59,752 nt of DNA from Phycisphaerae bacterium (GTDB lineage: Bacteria > Planctomycetota > Phycisphaerae > Sedimentisphaerales > Anaerobacaceae): assembly GCA_030604525.1 (NCBI GenBank), contig JAUVVQ010000012.1:1-59752 (forward strand), read 5' to 3'. The notes below the pieces were generated by a model. That model was not told the DNA's origin, did not search any database, and saw only the letters and a list, made by a program, of their open reading frames with translations. Positions within the stretch are counted from its first letter, which is position 1. Every line of letters begins with the position of its first letter. Made by a program: the position numbers and the translations under genes. Below, in pieces: positions 19,992-28,129 of this stretch.

Positions 19992-20567
19992 ATGAAACAG
20001 GCTTATATAATCTCTGGCCCTAACGGCTGCGGCAAAACAATTTTGGCAGATAAACTCATCGAGGAGTTTAAGCTACCCTTTATTAATGCAGATAATATTG
20101 CCTTGGAATTATCGCAGGGAGGTGATGTTGGAAAGGTAAGACTGCAGGCAGGAAAGCTATTTCTGAAAAAACTGCGGGACCATATCAATGAGAATAAATC
20201 ATTCGTGGTCGAAACAACCTTGGCGGGAAAATATTATTTCCCGAGGATTATCGAAGAACTCAAAAGAAAGAAATATAAAATTATCCTGATTTACATCTTT
20301 ATTTCCAGCGCCGCCGAAGCTGTCAACAAAGTAAAACAGAGAGTCAAAAAAGGTGGGCATTCGGTCCCTGAGGAAGATGTAGTTCGCAGATTCAGCCGAA
20401 GCAAAAACAATTTTTGGAATTTTTATAAAAACAGTGTTGACTCATGGAAAATATATTTCAGCGTTGAAGAAAATTTCGTACCTGTTGCTTTTGGCGAGAA
20501 AAACCGATATGATATTGTTGATGATGGATTATTTGAATCGTTTTTAGATGGTCTTGGGAGTACTTGA
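19992..20567 (+). CDS. zeta-toxin-like P-loop kinase
   Basis: The 191-residue protein has the P-loop GPNGCGKT (9-16), INADNIA (31-37), VVETTLAG and a C-terminal basic helix VVRRFSRSKNNFW, the layout of zeta-toxin/AAA-type small-molecule kinases. Characterised zeta toxins phosphorylate UDP-N-acetylglucosamine and block wall synthesis; whether this one does is unknown. A 62-residue protein follows whose ATG lies 22 bp after this stop, suggesting a toxin-antitoxin pair in toxin-first order. The module is flanked by direct repeats. Confidence 0.8.
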   Translation: MKQAYIISGPNGCGKTILADKLIEEFKLPFINADNIALELSQGGDVGKVRLQAGKLFLKKLRDHINENKSFVVETTLAGKYYFPRIIEELKRKKYKIILIYIFISSAAEAVNKVKQRVKKGGHSVPEEDVVRRFSRSKNNFWNFYKNSVDSWKIYFSVEENFVPVAFGEKNRYDIVDDGLFESFLDGLGST

Positions 20568-20589
20568 TTATAGTTTCAGGAGTTTATTT

Positions 20590-20778
20590 ATGAAAAATAG
20601 ATTCAAAACAGAGACGTATGAGCTTACCCTGAAAATTGCGCGAATCGGCAGTCGAGCTCTCCGCGAAGCACACAAGGAAAACCATCATCAGAACCTCCCT
20701 AACATTTTCACAAGGAATAAAAACCTCTATTTCGAAATGCCTGATGGGAACATAACAACTGACAATCCCTTTAAGTAA
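20590..20778 (+). CDS. small partner of zeta-type kinase, likely antitoxin
   Basis: The 62-residue protein has SRALREAHKEN, LPNIFTRNKNLYFEMPDG and a Asp/Asn/Pro-rich end. I recall similar small proteins (ALREA.EEN..LGIPNVY...YYELPDG) beside zeta-toxin-family genes in other bacteria. AGGAGTTTATTT precedes the ATG. The upstream open part (from 20548) overlaps the kinase and is not needed. Antitoxin function is inferred from context only. Confidence 0.6.
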   Translation: MKNRFKTETYELTLKIARIGSRALREAHKENHHQNLPNIFTRNKNLYFEMPDGNITTDNPFK

Positions 20779-20846
20779 ATGAGGTAGAATAAGCAAAGAA
20801 TTTGCCCAGATAGAAATTTATTTCTCACAAAAACTGTGTAAAGTGT

Positions 20847-20874
20847 GCAACTCGTTTGCACATAGGGGATCATT
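20847..20874 (+). repeat. 28-bp repeat, right copy
   Basis: GCAACTCGTTTGCACATAGG followed by GGATCATT, the partner of 19858-19885. The copies differ at five positions and enclose about 960 bp containing only the kinase-partner module. Confidence 0.6.
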
Positions 20875-21000
20875 CGACATACCCACCCCCGCACTTGCCG
20901 TCAAAGGAAAAACGAAGATAGCTTCAGCGCAGGCGGATTCCGCTAAATGCTTTCAACTGTTTGCGCAAGCGCGTTTTACTTGACTTGTTAAAAAGCACGG

Positions 21001-21070
21001 ATTTTTGACCACTTTTGACGATTTTTTGCAATTTTCTGCAATTTTTCACAATTTTTTACGATTTTTTGCC
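21001..21070 (+). repeat. seven phased 10-bp T-tract units
   Basis: Seven consecutive 10-mers share the form A(T/C)TTTT(T/C)(G/A)(C/A)(C/A/G), consensus ATTTTTTGCA: ATTTTTGACC, ACTTTTGACG, ATTTTTTGCA, ATTTTCTGCA, ATTTTTCACA, ATTTTTTACG, ATTTTTTGCC. The period is exactly 10 with no indels, close to one helical turn, so the DNA should be intrinsically curved. Confidence 0.75.
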
Positions 21071-21453
21071 TTACCTATTTTAACACTTGCGCATTTGAGC
21101 GCTCATTTTGACCATTTTCTCACCTCACCAGGTGTCCAAAAGCCCCCTTTACCGCACAAAATCTCAGCCGATATTAACCAAAAAGGAAGCCGTCAGCATC
21201 CTGCAAATATCCTCCGAATAACCTTAATCTTATCCTCGAAATCATACACAAAACCACCATACCACCGGACCGCCATACCGTTACAGACACTGCCAACTTG
21301 GCGTAAAAAGCTTTCAATAAATGTCAAAATAACAAGTCTTTACCGCCGGCAAGAAAATTTTTTATCGAATTCGAGATTTATTCCATAGCGTAAGTATCTT
21401 TACTAAAAGGGCTTATGCCAAAACGTTTTAAAAATCAATTATCTTTATTCAAA

Positions 21454-21470
21454 CTGGCATTTTTTTTGCT
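21454..21470 (+). promoter_or_regulatory. sigma54-like promoter motif before groEL1
   Basis: CTGGCATTTTTTTTGCT has GG (21456-21457) and GC (21468-21469) separated by exactly 10 bases, the invariant spacing of -24/-12 sigma54 promoters (TGGCAC-N5-TTGCW). It lies 70 bp before the groEL ATG. No activator or sigma54 gene is in the window, and no CIRCE repeat is seen. Confidence 0.35.
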
Positions 21471-21539
21471 CAAATGTTACAAATTAAAGATGTGAAGATA
21501 ACAAGTCATATTTCACAGTAGTTCTAAGGAGACAAGTAT

Positions 21540-23243
21540 ATGGCAACGAAAAACTTATCATTTGAAAACGAAGCAAGGGCGAAGATGCTTTCCGGAGTAG
21601 AAAAGCTCGCATTAGCGGTAAAATCGACTCTCGGCCCACGTGGACGAAACGCCATTATCGACCAAAGCTGGGGCGGCCCAAAAGTTACAAAAGACGGCGT
21701 AACCGTAGCTGAAGAGATTGATTTTGCCGACAAGAATGAAAATCTTGGTGCCCAGTTAGTCAAAGAAGCCGCGAGTAAAACCTCCAAAGTCGCCGGCGAC
21801 GGCACTACAACGGCAACTGTTCTGGCTGAAGCGATGTTCAAGGAGGCATACAAGAATATCACGGCTGGTGCGGATGCAATGTCATTGGCACGTGGGATGA
21901 ACCAGGCCGCCAGAAAAATAATGGAAAAGCTGGCCTCCCTTTCGAAGCCAATCGATATCAGCAAGACAGATGATATAATTAATATTGCCACGGTATCAGC
22001 AAATAACGATGCCCAGATTGGAAAGATAATGGCCGATGCTTTTCAGAAAGTCGGGAAAGATGGTGTAATCACTATAGAGGAAGGCAAAGGCATTGAGACG
22101 AGCGTTGACTTCGTAGAAGGGATGCAGTTCGACCGCGGCTATCTTTCACCTCATTTTGTCACCGACCAGGAGAATATGGTCTGTGAGCTGGAAAAGCCCT
22201 ATATCCTCATCCACGAGGAGAAGATAAGTTCTGTAACGAAACTTGTGCCCATTCTCGAAAAGGTGACGAAGACAAAAAAGCCGTTACTTATTATCGCAGA
22301 GGACATAGAAAGCGAAGTGCTTGCAACGCTGGTAGTCAATAAACTCAAAGGTGTTGTTCAGGTAGCAGCAGTGAAGGCGCCCGGTTACGGCGACCGTCGA
22401 AAAGCAATGCTCGGTGACATTGCAACCCTTACCGGTGCAGACGCAGTTTACAAAGACCTTGGGATGGACCTTGAAAAGCTTGAGTTAGGTCAGCTCGGTC
22501 GGGCTAAGAAGGTAACAATTGACAACGACACCACCACGATTATCGAAGGAGCCGGAAGCGAAAAAAATATAAGCAGTCGGATTCGAGGAATCCGAGATGA
22601 GGTCGAGGGAACCACAAGCGATTATGACCGTGAGAAGCTGCAGGAACGTCTTGCAAAACTTACCGGCGGTGTAGCTCAAATCAATATCGGAGCAGCCAGC
22701 GAAGCTGAGATGAAAGAGAAGAAGGCGCGTATAGAGGATGCACTTCACGCAACCAGGGCGGCGATAGAGGAAGGCATCGTGCCGGGCGGCGGCGTAGCTT
22801 TGATTCGCTGTCTTGATGTTCTGGATAAGCTGCAGCTTTCGGGCGATGAGCAAACAGGCGTAGATATAATTGCAAAGTCTTTGACAATGCCCTGTTATTA
22901 CATTGCGCAAAACGCGGGAGCTGCCGCAAATATAGTCGTTAATAAGGTCAAAGAAGGCAAAGGGGCATTCGGATACAACGCAGATACGGATACTTATGAG
23001 GACCTGATAAAAGCCGGCGTAATAGACCCCGCAAAAGTTACGCGTTCTGCCTTGCAAAACGCAGTAAGCATAGCAAACCTGCTTTTGACTACTGATTGTC
23101 TCATTACCGAAAAGCCCAGGAATAAAGGAGACCAGGCGGGCGGCATGCCCGGTGGTGGAATGGGCGGAATGGGCGGCGGCATGCCCGGTATGGGAGGAAT
23201 GGGCGGAATGGGCGGCGGTATGCCCGGAATGGGTATGATGTAA
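21540..23243 (+). CDS. groL: chaperonin GroEL 1, GGM-tailed
   Basis: The 567-residue chaperonin carries the ATP site ([25 protein letters not shown]), the hinge and apical segments [13 protein letters not shown] and [11 protein letters not shown], and the C-terminal flexible tail made of GGM/GMP repeats. With GroES it encloses and folds proteins in the cytosol. The tail is longer than the usual single GGM run. AAGGAGACAAGTAT precedes the ATG. It is the first gene of a chaperone cluster groEL1-groES-groEL2-dnaJ-grpE. Confidence 0.97.
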   Translation: MATKNLSFENEARAKMLSGVEKLALAVKSTLGPRGRNAIIDQSWGGPKVTKDGVTVAEEIDFADKNENLGAQLVKEAASKTSKVAGDGTTTATVLAEAMFKEAYKNITAGADAMSLARGMNQAARKIMEKLASLSKPIDISKTDDIINIATVSANNDAQIGKIMADAFQKVGKDGVITIEEGKGIETSVDFVEGMQFDRGYLSPHFVTDQENMVCELEKPYILIHEEKISSVTKLVPILEKVTKTKKPLLIIAEDIESEVLATLVVNKLKGVVQVAAVKAPGYGDRRKAMLGDIATLTGADAVYKDLGMDLEKLELGQLGRAKKVTIDNDTTTIIEGAGSEKNISSRIRGIRDEVEGTTSDYDREKLQERLAKLTGGVAQINIGAASEAEMKEKKARIEDALHATRAAIEEGIVPGGGVALIRCLDVLDKLQLSGDEQTGVDIIAKSLTMPCYYIAQNAGAAANIVVNKVKEGKGAFGYNADTDTYEDLIKAGVIDPAKVTRSALQNAVSIANLLLTTDCLITEKPRNKGDQAGGMPGGGMGGMGGGMPGMGGMGGMGGGMPGMGMM

Positions 23244-23378
23244 ACCCGCTTTCTCAAAGAACCCTAAGAAGCAGAACGGCAGGCCGCAATAAAGAAAAAA
23301 AACAGGAAACAGCAGAATTTGAAAGAGCAGTGAAGTAGAGCCGAAAAATCTAATTTCAAAACAATACAAGGAGTCAAT

Positions 23379-23669
23379 ATGAAAATCAAACCATTGGATG
23401 ATAATATAGTAATCAAGCAAATAGAAGCGGAAGAGAAGACATCCGGCGGAATACTTCTGCCTGATACCGCAAAAGAGAAGCCGCAAATCGGCAAGGTGTT
23501 TGCCACCGGGCCGGGTAAGCTGCTTGATAATGGTAAACGTAATAAAATAAGTTTGAAGAAAAACGACAAGGTCATCTATGCAAAATATATCGGGAGTGAT
23601 ATTGAGATAGGTGACGAGAATTACATAATTCTTCGCGAAAGTGAAATTCTCGGTATTGTTGAGGATTAA
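23379..23669 (+). CDS. groS: co-chaperonin GroES
   Basis: The 96-residue co-chaperonin has MKIKPLDDNIVIKQIEAEEK, the mobile loop TSGGILLPDTAKEKPQ and GKVFATGPG. It caps GroEL rings. Its placement between two groEL genes, instead of in front of the first, is unusual: 135 bp after groEL1 and 59 bp before groEL2. CAAGGAGTCAAT precedes the ATG. Confidence 0.95.
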   Translation: MKIKPLDDNIVIKQIEAEEKTSGGILLPDTAKEKPQIGKVFATGPGKLLDNGKRNKISLKKNDKVIYAKYIGSDIEIGDENYIILRESEILGIVED

Positions 23670-23728
23670 GTGGAAAACCACTACCGAATTAACAAATATT
23701 TCAGAAGGATAATAAAGGGGAAATAAAA

Positions 23729-25348
23729 ATGGCAAAGCAATTAATATACGATGATGCAGCTCGAAAGCAGCTTAAAGATGGTTTGTCGCAACTTGCGGCA
23801 GCGGTTAAATCGACTCTTGGTCCTACGGGCAGAAATGTAATCCTCCAGAGGAGCTGGGGTTCACCCAAGATAACCAAAGACGGTGTCTCGGTCAGCAAAG
23901 AGATAGAACTTCCGGAACCATTCAAGAATATGGGCGCCAAGATGGTCAACGAAGTTGCCAGCAAGACCTCTGATGCAGTAGGTGACGGCACAACGACCTC
24001 GACGGTACTGGCAGAGTCGATTTTCACTGAGGGTTTGCGATACGTGACGGCTGGCGCCAATCCGATGGCTATTCAGCGAGGGATAAACAAAGCCAGTCAG
24101 ACAGCAACAGCGTTTATCCAGTCTGTCAGCGTCCCTATCAAAGGTCATAATGATATTGCAAAGGTAGCGACAATAAGTGCAAACAACGATTCTGAAGTTG
24201 GCCGGATATTAGCTGATGCGATGGATAAAGTCGGCAGGGAAGGTGTCATCGAGATTGAAGAAGGCAAGGGTATGGGCAATGAGCTGAACGTGGTTGAAGG
24301 TATGCAGTTCGATAAGGGTTATATTTCCGCATACTTTATGACCAATTCAGAAACTCAGGAGGCGGTTTTCGAGGATGCATATATTCTGCTTCACGAGAAG
24401 AAGATATCCAACATAGGCGAGATTGTTCCGTTGCTTGAGAAAGTTGCTCAGCTCGGCAAGCCGCTTTTGATTATTTCTGAAGATGTCGAAGGAGAAGCAC
24501 TTGCAGCGTTAGTTATTAATCGACTTCAGGGTGTATTGAAGGTATGTGCGGTGAAGACCCCTGCTTTCGGTGAGCGTCGTAAAGCAATGCTGCAGGATAT
24601 AGCGTTACTGACCGGCGGGCAAGTCGTCACAGAGGATTTAGGTACCAAACTTGAGAATATTGAGCTTTCTCAACTTGGAAAAGCTCAAAAACTTGTAATC
24701 GGTAAAGAGATGACCACAATAATCGAAGGTAAGGGCAAGAAGAAAGACATTGAGGCACGCTGCGAGCAGCTCAGGAATCTAATAGAGAAGACTACCAGTG
24801 ATTACGACCGAGAGAAACTTCAGGAACGCCTGGCTAAGCTGACGGGCGGGGTAGCAATCATAAAAGCAGGCGCAGCGACAGAGACAGAGATGAAGGAACG
24901 TAAGGACCTGCTGGAAGATGCACTTCATGCGACGCGTGCAGCAACAGCAGAAGGCGTCGTAGCAGGCGGAGGCACGATATTTCTCAGAGCCATAGAGAAG
25001 GTAGAGAAAGCCCGAAAAAATGCAAAAGGCGATGAGAAAATCGGTTTTGATATAATAGCCAAAGCCCTGCAATCTCCCACACTTCAAATAGTGGAAAACA
25101 GCGGCGAGAAAGGAGACGTTGTGGTCGCTCAACTTCTGGAGAAGCTTCAGAAAAACGAAAATATCGGTTACAATGCTAATTCTGGTGAATTCACTGATAT
25201 GTTCAAAGAAGGCATAATCGACCCTGCCAAGGTAGCTCGGATGGCTCTGCAAAATGCCGCTTCCGTATCAGGGTTAATGCTGACAACTAATGTCTTGATA
25301 ACCGACCTCAATGAAGATGAAAAACAAGAAGCAGAAGCTGTAAAATAA
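23729..25348 (+). CDS. groL: chaperonin GroEL 2, no GGM tail
   Basis: The 539-residue chaperonin has all core motifs ([46 protein letters not shown]) but ends in the acidic [14 protein letters not shown] rather than a GGM repeat. Divergence from GroEL1 is spread over the gene, so this is an old paralogue, not a recent duplication. The altered tail implies a different cavity floor and perhaps different clients. It probably shares the GroES encoded just upstream. AGGATAATAAAGGGGAAA lies before the start. Confidence 0.95.
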   Translation: MAKQLIYDDAARKQLKDGLSQLAAAVKSTLGPTGRNVILQRSWGSPKITKDGVSVSKEIELPEPFKNMGAKMVNEVASKTSDAVGDGTTTSTVLAESIFTEGLRYVTAGANPMAIQRGINKASQTATAFIQSVSVPIKGHNDIAKVATISANNDSEVGRILADAMDKVGREGVIEIEEGKGMGNELNVVEGMQFDKGYISAYFMTNSETQEAVFEDAYILLHEKKISNIGEIVPLLEKVAQLGKPLLIISEDVEGEALAALVINRLQGVLKVCAVKTPAFGERRKAMLQDIALLTGGQVVTEDLGTKLENIELSQLGKAQKLVIGKEMTTIIEGKGKKKDIEARCEQLRNLIEKTTSDYDREKLQERLAKLTGGVAIIKAGAATETEMKERKDLLEDALHATRAATAEGVVAGGGTIFLRAIEKVEKARKNAKGDEKIGFDIIAKALQSPTLQIVENSGEKGDVVVAQLLEKLQKNENIGYNANSGEFTDMFKEGIIDPAKVARMALQNAASVSGLMLTTNVLITDLNEDEKQEAEAVK

Positions 25349-25427
25349 ACAACAACACGATTTTGGGATTTGATAGAGAAGATTTAGCTGATAAGTATTA
25401 CCTGCCAAATCCGGAAGATAAGTCTTT

Positions 25428-26558
25428 ATGGCAAAACGAGATTATTACGAAGTACTTGGCGTAAACAAAGGCGCATCCGCCAACGATATCAAACGAGCTT
25501 ATCGGCGTATGGCGATGAAGTATCATCCGGATAAGAACCCTGATGATAACGAAGCAGAGGCAAAGTTTAAGGAGTGTGCCGAAGCTTACGAAGTGCTCAG
25601 TGACCCACAAAAGCGTAAGCGTTACGACCAATTCGGGCATTCAGGGCTTAAGGGGGCGGGGATGCATGATTTCTCCCGGATGAATGTAGAAGATATATTC
25701 AGCATGTTCGGTTTTGACGATTTTTTGGGTGACATATTCGGCAGGCGTAGTCATCGAGGACGTCGCAGTAGTCCCAGCCGAGGATTTGATCTGGAAACCA
25801 CCGTCGAACTAACGCTTAAAGATGTAGCAGAAGGCGTGGAGAAAACCATAGAGTTTACCCGCCAGGACACCTGCCCTGAGTGCAGCGGCAGCGGATGTGC
25901 GAAAGGTTCCCAACCTTCACAATGCCCCGGCTGCGGGGGCAGCGGTCAGGTCGCACGCGGAGGGGGCTTTTTCCAGATGGTCTCGAGTTGTCCCCGATGC
26001 AAGGGAACCGGCCGGGTAATCACAGACCCGTGCAGGAAATGCAAAGGCAGCGGTAGAGTAGCCCGAAAGCGCAGCGTAAATGTTAAGATTCCTGCCGGTG
26101 TTCACGAAGGACAAGGTGTTCGTGTGGCAGGCGAAGGCGAGCCGGGCAGGCAAGGAGGACCTCGAGGAGACCTGTATTGCTATGTGAAAATAAAGCCGCA
26201 CGAATTTCTCCAAAGAGATGGTAACAACTTGATAGCAGTTATCCCTATTAGTTTCACGCAAGCGACGTTAGGGACAAAGATAGAAGTTCCATCCCTGAAC
26301 GGCACAAAACAGCTAAAGATACCGGCTGGGACGCAATATGGGAATATATTCAGGATTCGCGGCGAAGGGTTACCAAATATTAACACCGGAAGAAAAGGTG
26401 ACCAGCTTGTACAGGTAACTATCGAAACGCCTGTTAAATTGAGTACCAAACAGAAAGAATTACTCAGAGAATTCGCAAAGACTGAGAACAAAACTATTTT
26501 GCCAAAATCAAAGCGTTTTCTTGAGAAACTTAAAAGATATTTTGATAGCTCAAAGTGA
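25428..26558 (+). CDS. dnaJ: chaperone DnaJ
   Basis: The 376-residue type I J-protein has the J domain with HPD ([10 protein letters not shown]), a Gly/Phe-type linker ([15 protein letters not shown]), four zinc-binding repeats [24 protein letters not shown] and CRKCKGSG, and the C-terminal client-binding domains. It stimulates DnaK; no dnaK is in the window. It lies 79 bp after groEL2 and 37 bp before grpE. Confidence 0.96.
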   Translation: MAKRDYYEVLGVNKGASANDIKRAYRRMAMKYHPDKNPDDNEAEAKFKECAEAYEVLSDPQKRKRYDQFGHSGLKGAGMHDFSRMNVEDIFSMFGFDDFLGDIFGRRSHRGRRSSPSRGFDLETTVELTLKDVAEGVEKTIEFTRQDTCPECSGSGCAKGSQPSQCPGCGGSGQVARGGGFFQMVSSCPRCKGTGRVITDPCRKCKGSGRVARKRSVNVKIPAGVHEGQGVRVAGEGEPGRQGGPRGDLYCYVKIKPHEFLQRDGNNLIAVIPISFTQATLGTKIEVPSLNGTKQLKIPAGTQYGNIFRIRGEGLPNINTGRKGDQLVQVTIETPVKLSTKQKELLREFAKTENKTILPKSKRFLEKLKRYFDSSK

Positions 26559-26568
26559 GTATTTTTTA

Positions 26569-26590
26569 GCCACGGATTTACACGGATTAA
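26569..26590 (+). repeat. tandem CACGGATT repeat
   Basis: CACGGATTTA (26571-26580) and CACGGATTAA (26581-26590) form a tandem 10-mer between dnaJ and grpE. A related CCACGGATTT sits at 18179-18188. I recall similar 'cacggatttacacggatt' gap sequences in many environmental bacterial genomes; origin unknown. Confidence 0.5.
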
Positions 26591-26595
26591 ATAAA

Positions 26596-27348
26596 ATGAA
26601 AAAAAAGAGCAAAGAAAAACGAAAAGAAGAAAAAGAATCTCAGGTAGCAAGCGGTGGATTGCCAGAGTTCTATGAATTGCTGGACACCCTCCTGGCACAA
26701 AGCAGCAAGTTGTTGCGAGACACATTAGAGAATTATAAAGAACGCTTAGAGAGCAATCCCACAAAAGAAAAAGACGAGACCATTTTTTTGCTTGAACTTG
26801 AGAAGGAAAAGAACAAATGCGTGCTTGAATTGCTCGGAATTGCTATTGAGCAATACCAGCGTGTCAGCGCAGATTACAGTAATTTTCAAAAAAGAGTCCC
26901 TAAACAGATAGCTGACAGCATCGCATACAAAAAGGAAGCAATAATCAGGACGCTTCTTCCTGTTTTAGATAACTTCGAGCACATGCTCGGAAATGCTGAA
27001 AGTTCGGGAAAAACGGATGCGATTATCAAGGGGGTGGAAATCATATACAAACAACTGCTTGATATTTTGAAGTTACACGGGGTCGAGCAAATCAATGCTG
27101 TTGGTTCTAAGTTTGACCCCTCTATACACGAGGCGATGCTGCAGCGGGCGGATAAAGAAAAGGAAGAAGGAATTGTGCTCGAAGAATTTCAGAAAGGTTA
27201 CAAGCTTAATGACCGAGTAATCAGGCCCAACAAAGTAGTTGTCAATACGCTATCCGATGAACAAGAGACAACCGGTGGGACTGCCGAAGGGCAAGAGGAA
27301 CAAAAGGAACAGGATGAAAAGAGAAAAAAGAAAAGTGAATCGGATTAG
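26596..27348 (+). CDS. grpE: nucleotide exchange factor GrpE
   Basis: The product (250 residues from the ATG at 26596) has a long coiled N-terminal part and the GrpE head: YQRVSADYSNFQKRV, LLPVLDNFEHML, FDPSIHEAML and GYKLNDRVIRPNKVVV. It releases ADP from DnaK. The frame is open further upstream (to 26521), but that part overlaps dnaJ and the CACGGATT repeat. The 110 residues before the typical GrpE coiled coil, with a Ser/Leu-rich helix, make it longer than the usual 180-210 residues. The tail is Glu/Lys rich. Confidence 0.9.
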   Translation: MKKKSKEKRKEEKESQVASGGLPEFYELLDTLLAQSSKLLRDTLENYKERLESNPTKEKDETIFLLELEKEKNKCVLELLGIAIEQYQRVSADYSNFQKRVPKQIADSIAYKKEAIIRTLLPVLDNFEHMLGNAESSGKTDAIIKGVEIIYKQLLDILKLHGVEQINAVGSKFDPSIHEAMLQRADKEKEEGIVLEEFQKGYKLNDRVIRPNKVVVNTLSDEQETTGGTAEGQEEQKEQDEKRKKKSESD

Positions 27349-27361
27349 AAGGGTAAGCTAA

Positions 27362-27688
27362 ATGCCGACATACGATTATCAATGCGAGGATTGCGGTTAT
27401 AAGTTTGAGAAGTTTCAGTCGATGACCGCTCCGACACTACGGAAGTGTCCCAAATGCGGTAAGAAAAAACTGCGAAGACTTTTAGGGACAGGAGCAGGAG
27501 TGATATTTAAAGGCAACGGATTTTATCAGACCGATTACAGGAGCAAAAGCTACAAAGAGGGGCAAAAACGAGAAAAAGCATACAGCAAGAAAAGCGAGGG
27601 GAAATCTGAGAGCAAAAGCTCAGATAGCAAGCCCGGCACTGAAAACAAAAGCAGTTCCAAAAGTAAAAGCGATAAACATTCCGCTTAA
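27362..27688 (+). CDS. FmdB-like zinc-ribbon protein
   Basis: The 108-residue protein begins MPTYDYQCEDCGYKFEKFQS with a second pair CPKCGKKK, giving the four-cysteine ribbon of FmdB-type regulatory proteins, then GTGAGVIFKGNGFYQTDY as in that family. A Ser/Lys-rich tail of about 45 residues follows, probably disordered. It lies 13 bp after grpE and may be co-transcribed with the chaperones. The exact role of such proteins is not settled. Confidence 0.85.
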   Translation: MPTYDYQCEDCGYKFEKFQSMTAPTLRKCPKCGKKKLRRLLGTGAGVIFKGNGFYQTDYRSKSYKEGQKREKAYSKKSEGKSESKSSDSKPGTENKSSSKSKSDKHSA

Positions 27689-27707
27689 GCCATAAAGAGA
27701 CATTTTT

Positions 27708-28082
27708 TTATTTTACCAGCTTAGCTATATCTTTGAAGTGAGGGTTTTGGGCCGTCTTAAGCAATTCAAATATGGCCATTTCTGTAGTAGTGATGTCAAT
27801 ACCCGCCTTAGTCATTTTGTCTATGGCAGCTTGCCTGTTTTGAGGAACTTTTCTTCGCCACAGCAACTAAATGCGCTTTTGTTTATCGGCTTGTTATTTT
27901 CCAGGAGCCGGGCTATCGGGAGAGCAGTTTCACCAAGGGACTCAGGGCACTGCTGAGTCCATACTATGGGATTTGACAAGGATTTGGATGTTTCTAAATA
28001 ACAGGTCTTTGGCATACATTAACTCTGCCAGTTTGCCCTGAACATCAACCACTACTAAAACGCAATCTTCGGTCTCAAGCAT
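27708..28082 (-). pseudogene. broken isochorismatase-family cysteine hydrolase
   Basis: Three pieces of an isochorismatase-like hydrolase lie in order on the minus strand but in shifting frames: DCVLVVVDVQGKLAELMY (catalytic Asp region), then NPIVWTQQCPESLG and KPINKSAFSCCGEEKFLK, then RQAAIDKMTKAGID and TTEMAIFELLKTAQNP to the natural stop at 27708-27710. Deletions removed the stretch after ILVKS and the whole catalytic-cysteine region between EEKFLKT and RQAAIDK. The gene is therefore dead but still clearly recognisable, which suggests recent loss. It sits just downstream of the anti-sigma gene on the same strand. Confidence 0.75.
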
Positions 28083-28129
28083 ACAATAAGAGTGTAGCTG
28101 TTTTTTTTCAGATTTGCAACAAAGTATTC

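Larger units (their letters stand above)
20779..21539. other. gene-free repeat-rich stretch before groEL
   Basis: No convincing gene. It holds the right 28-bp repeat (20847), a 10-bp-periodic T-tract array (21001-21070), a CTCACCA-TGTCCAAAA block shared in inverted orientation with about 17310, and a sigma54-like motif at 21454. A 127-codon plus frame (21005-21388) reads through the T-tract array and lacks a ribosome site. Confidence 0.5.

Noticed and set aside
21005-21388. 127-codon plus-strand frame upstream of groEL
   Set aside because: Its first part is the 10-bp T-tract array, which has the wrong period for coding, and there is no ribosome site.
21420-21539. CIRCE heat-shock operator before groEL1
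   Set aside because: No TTAGCACTC-N9-GAGTGCTAA inverted repeat is present.
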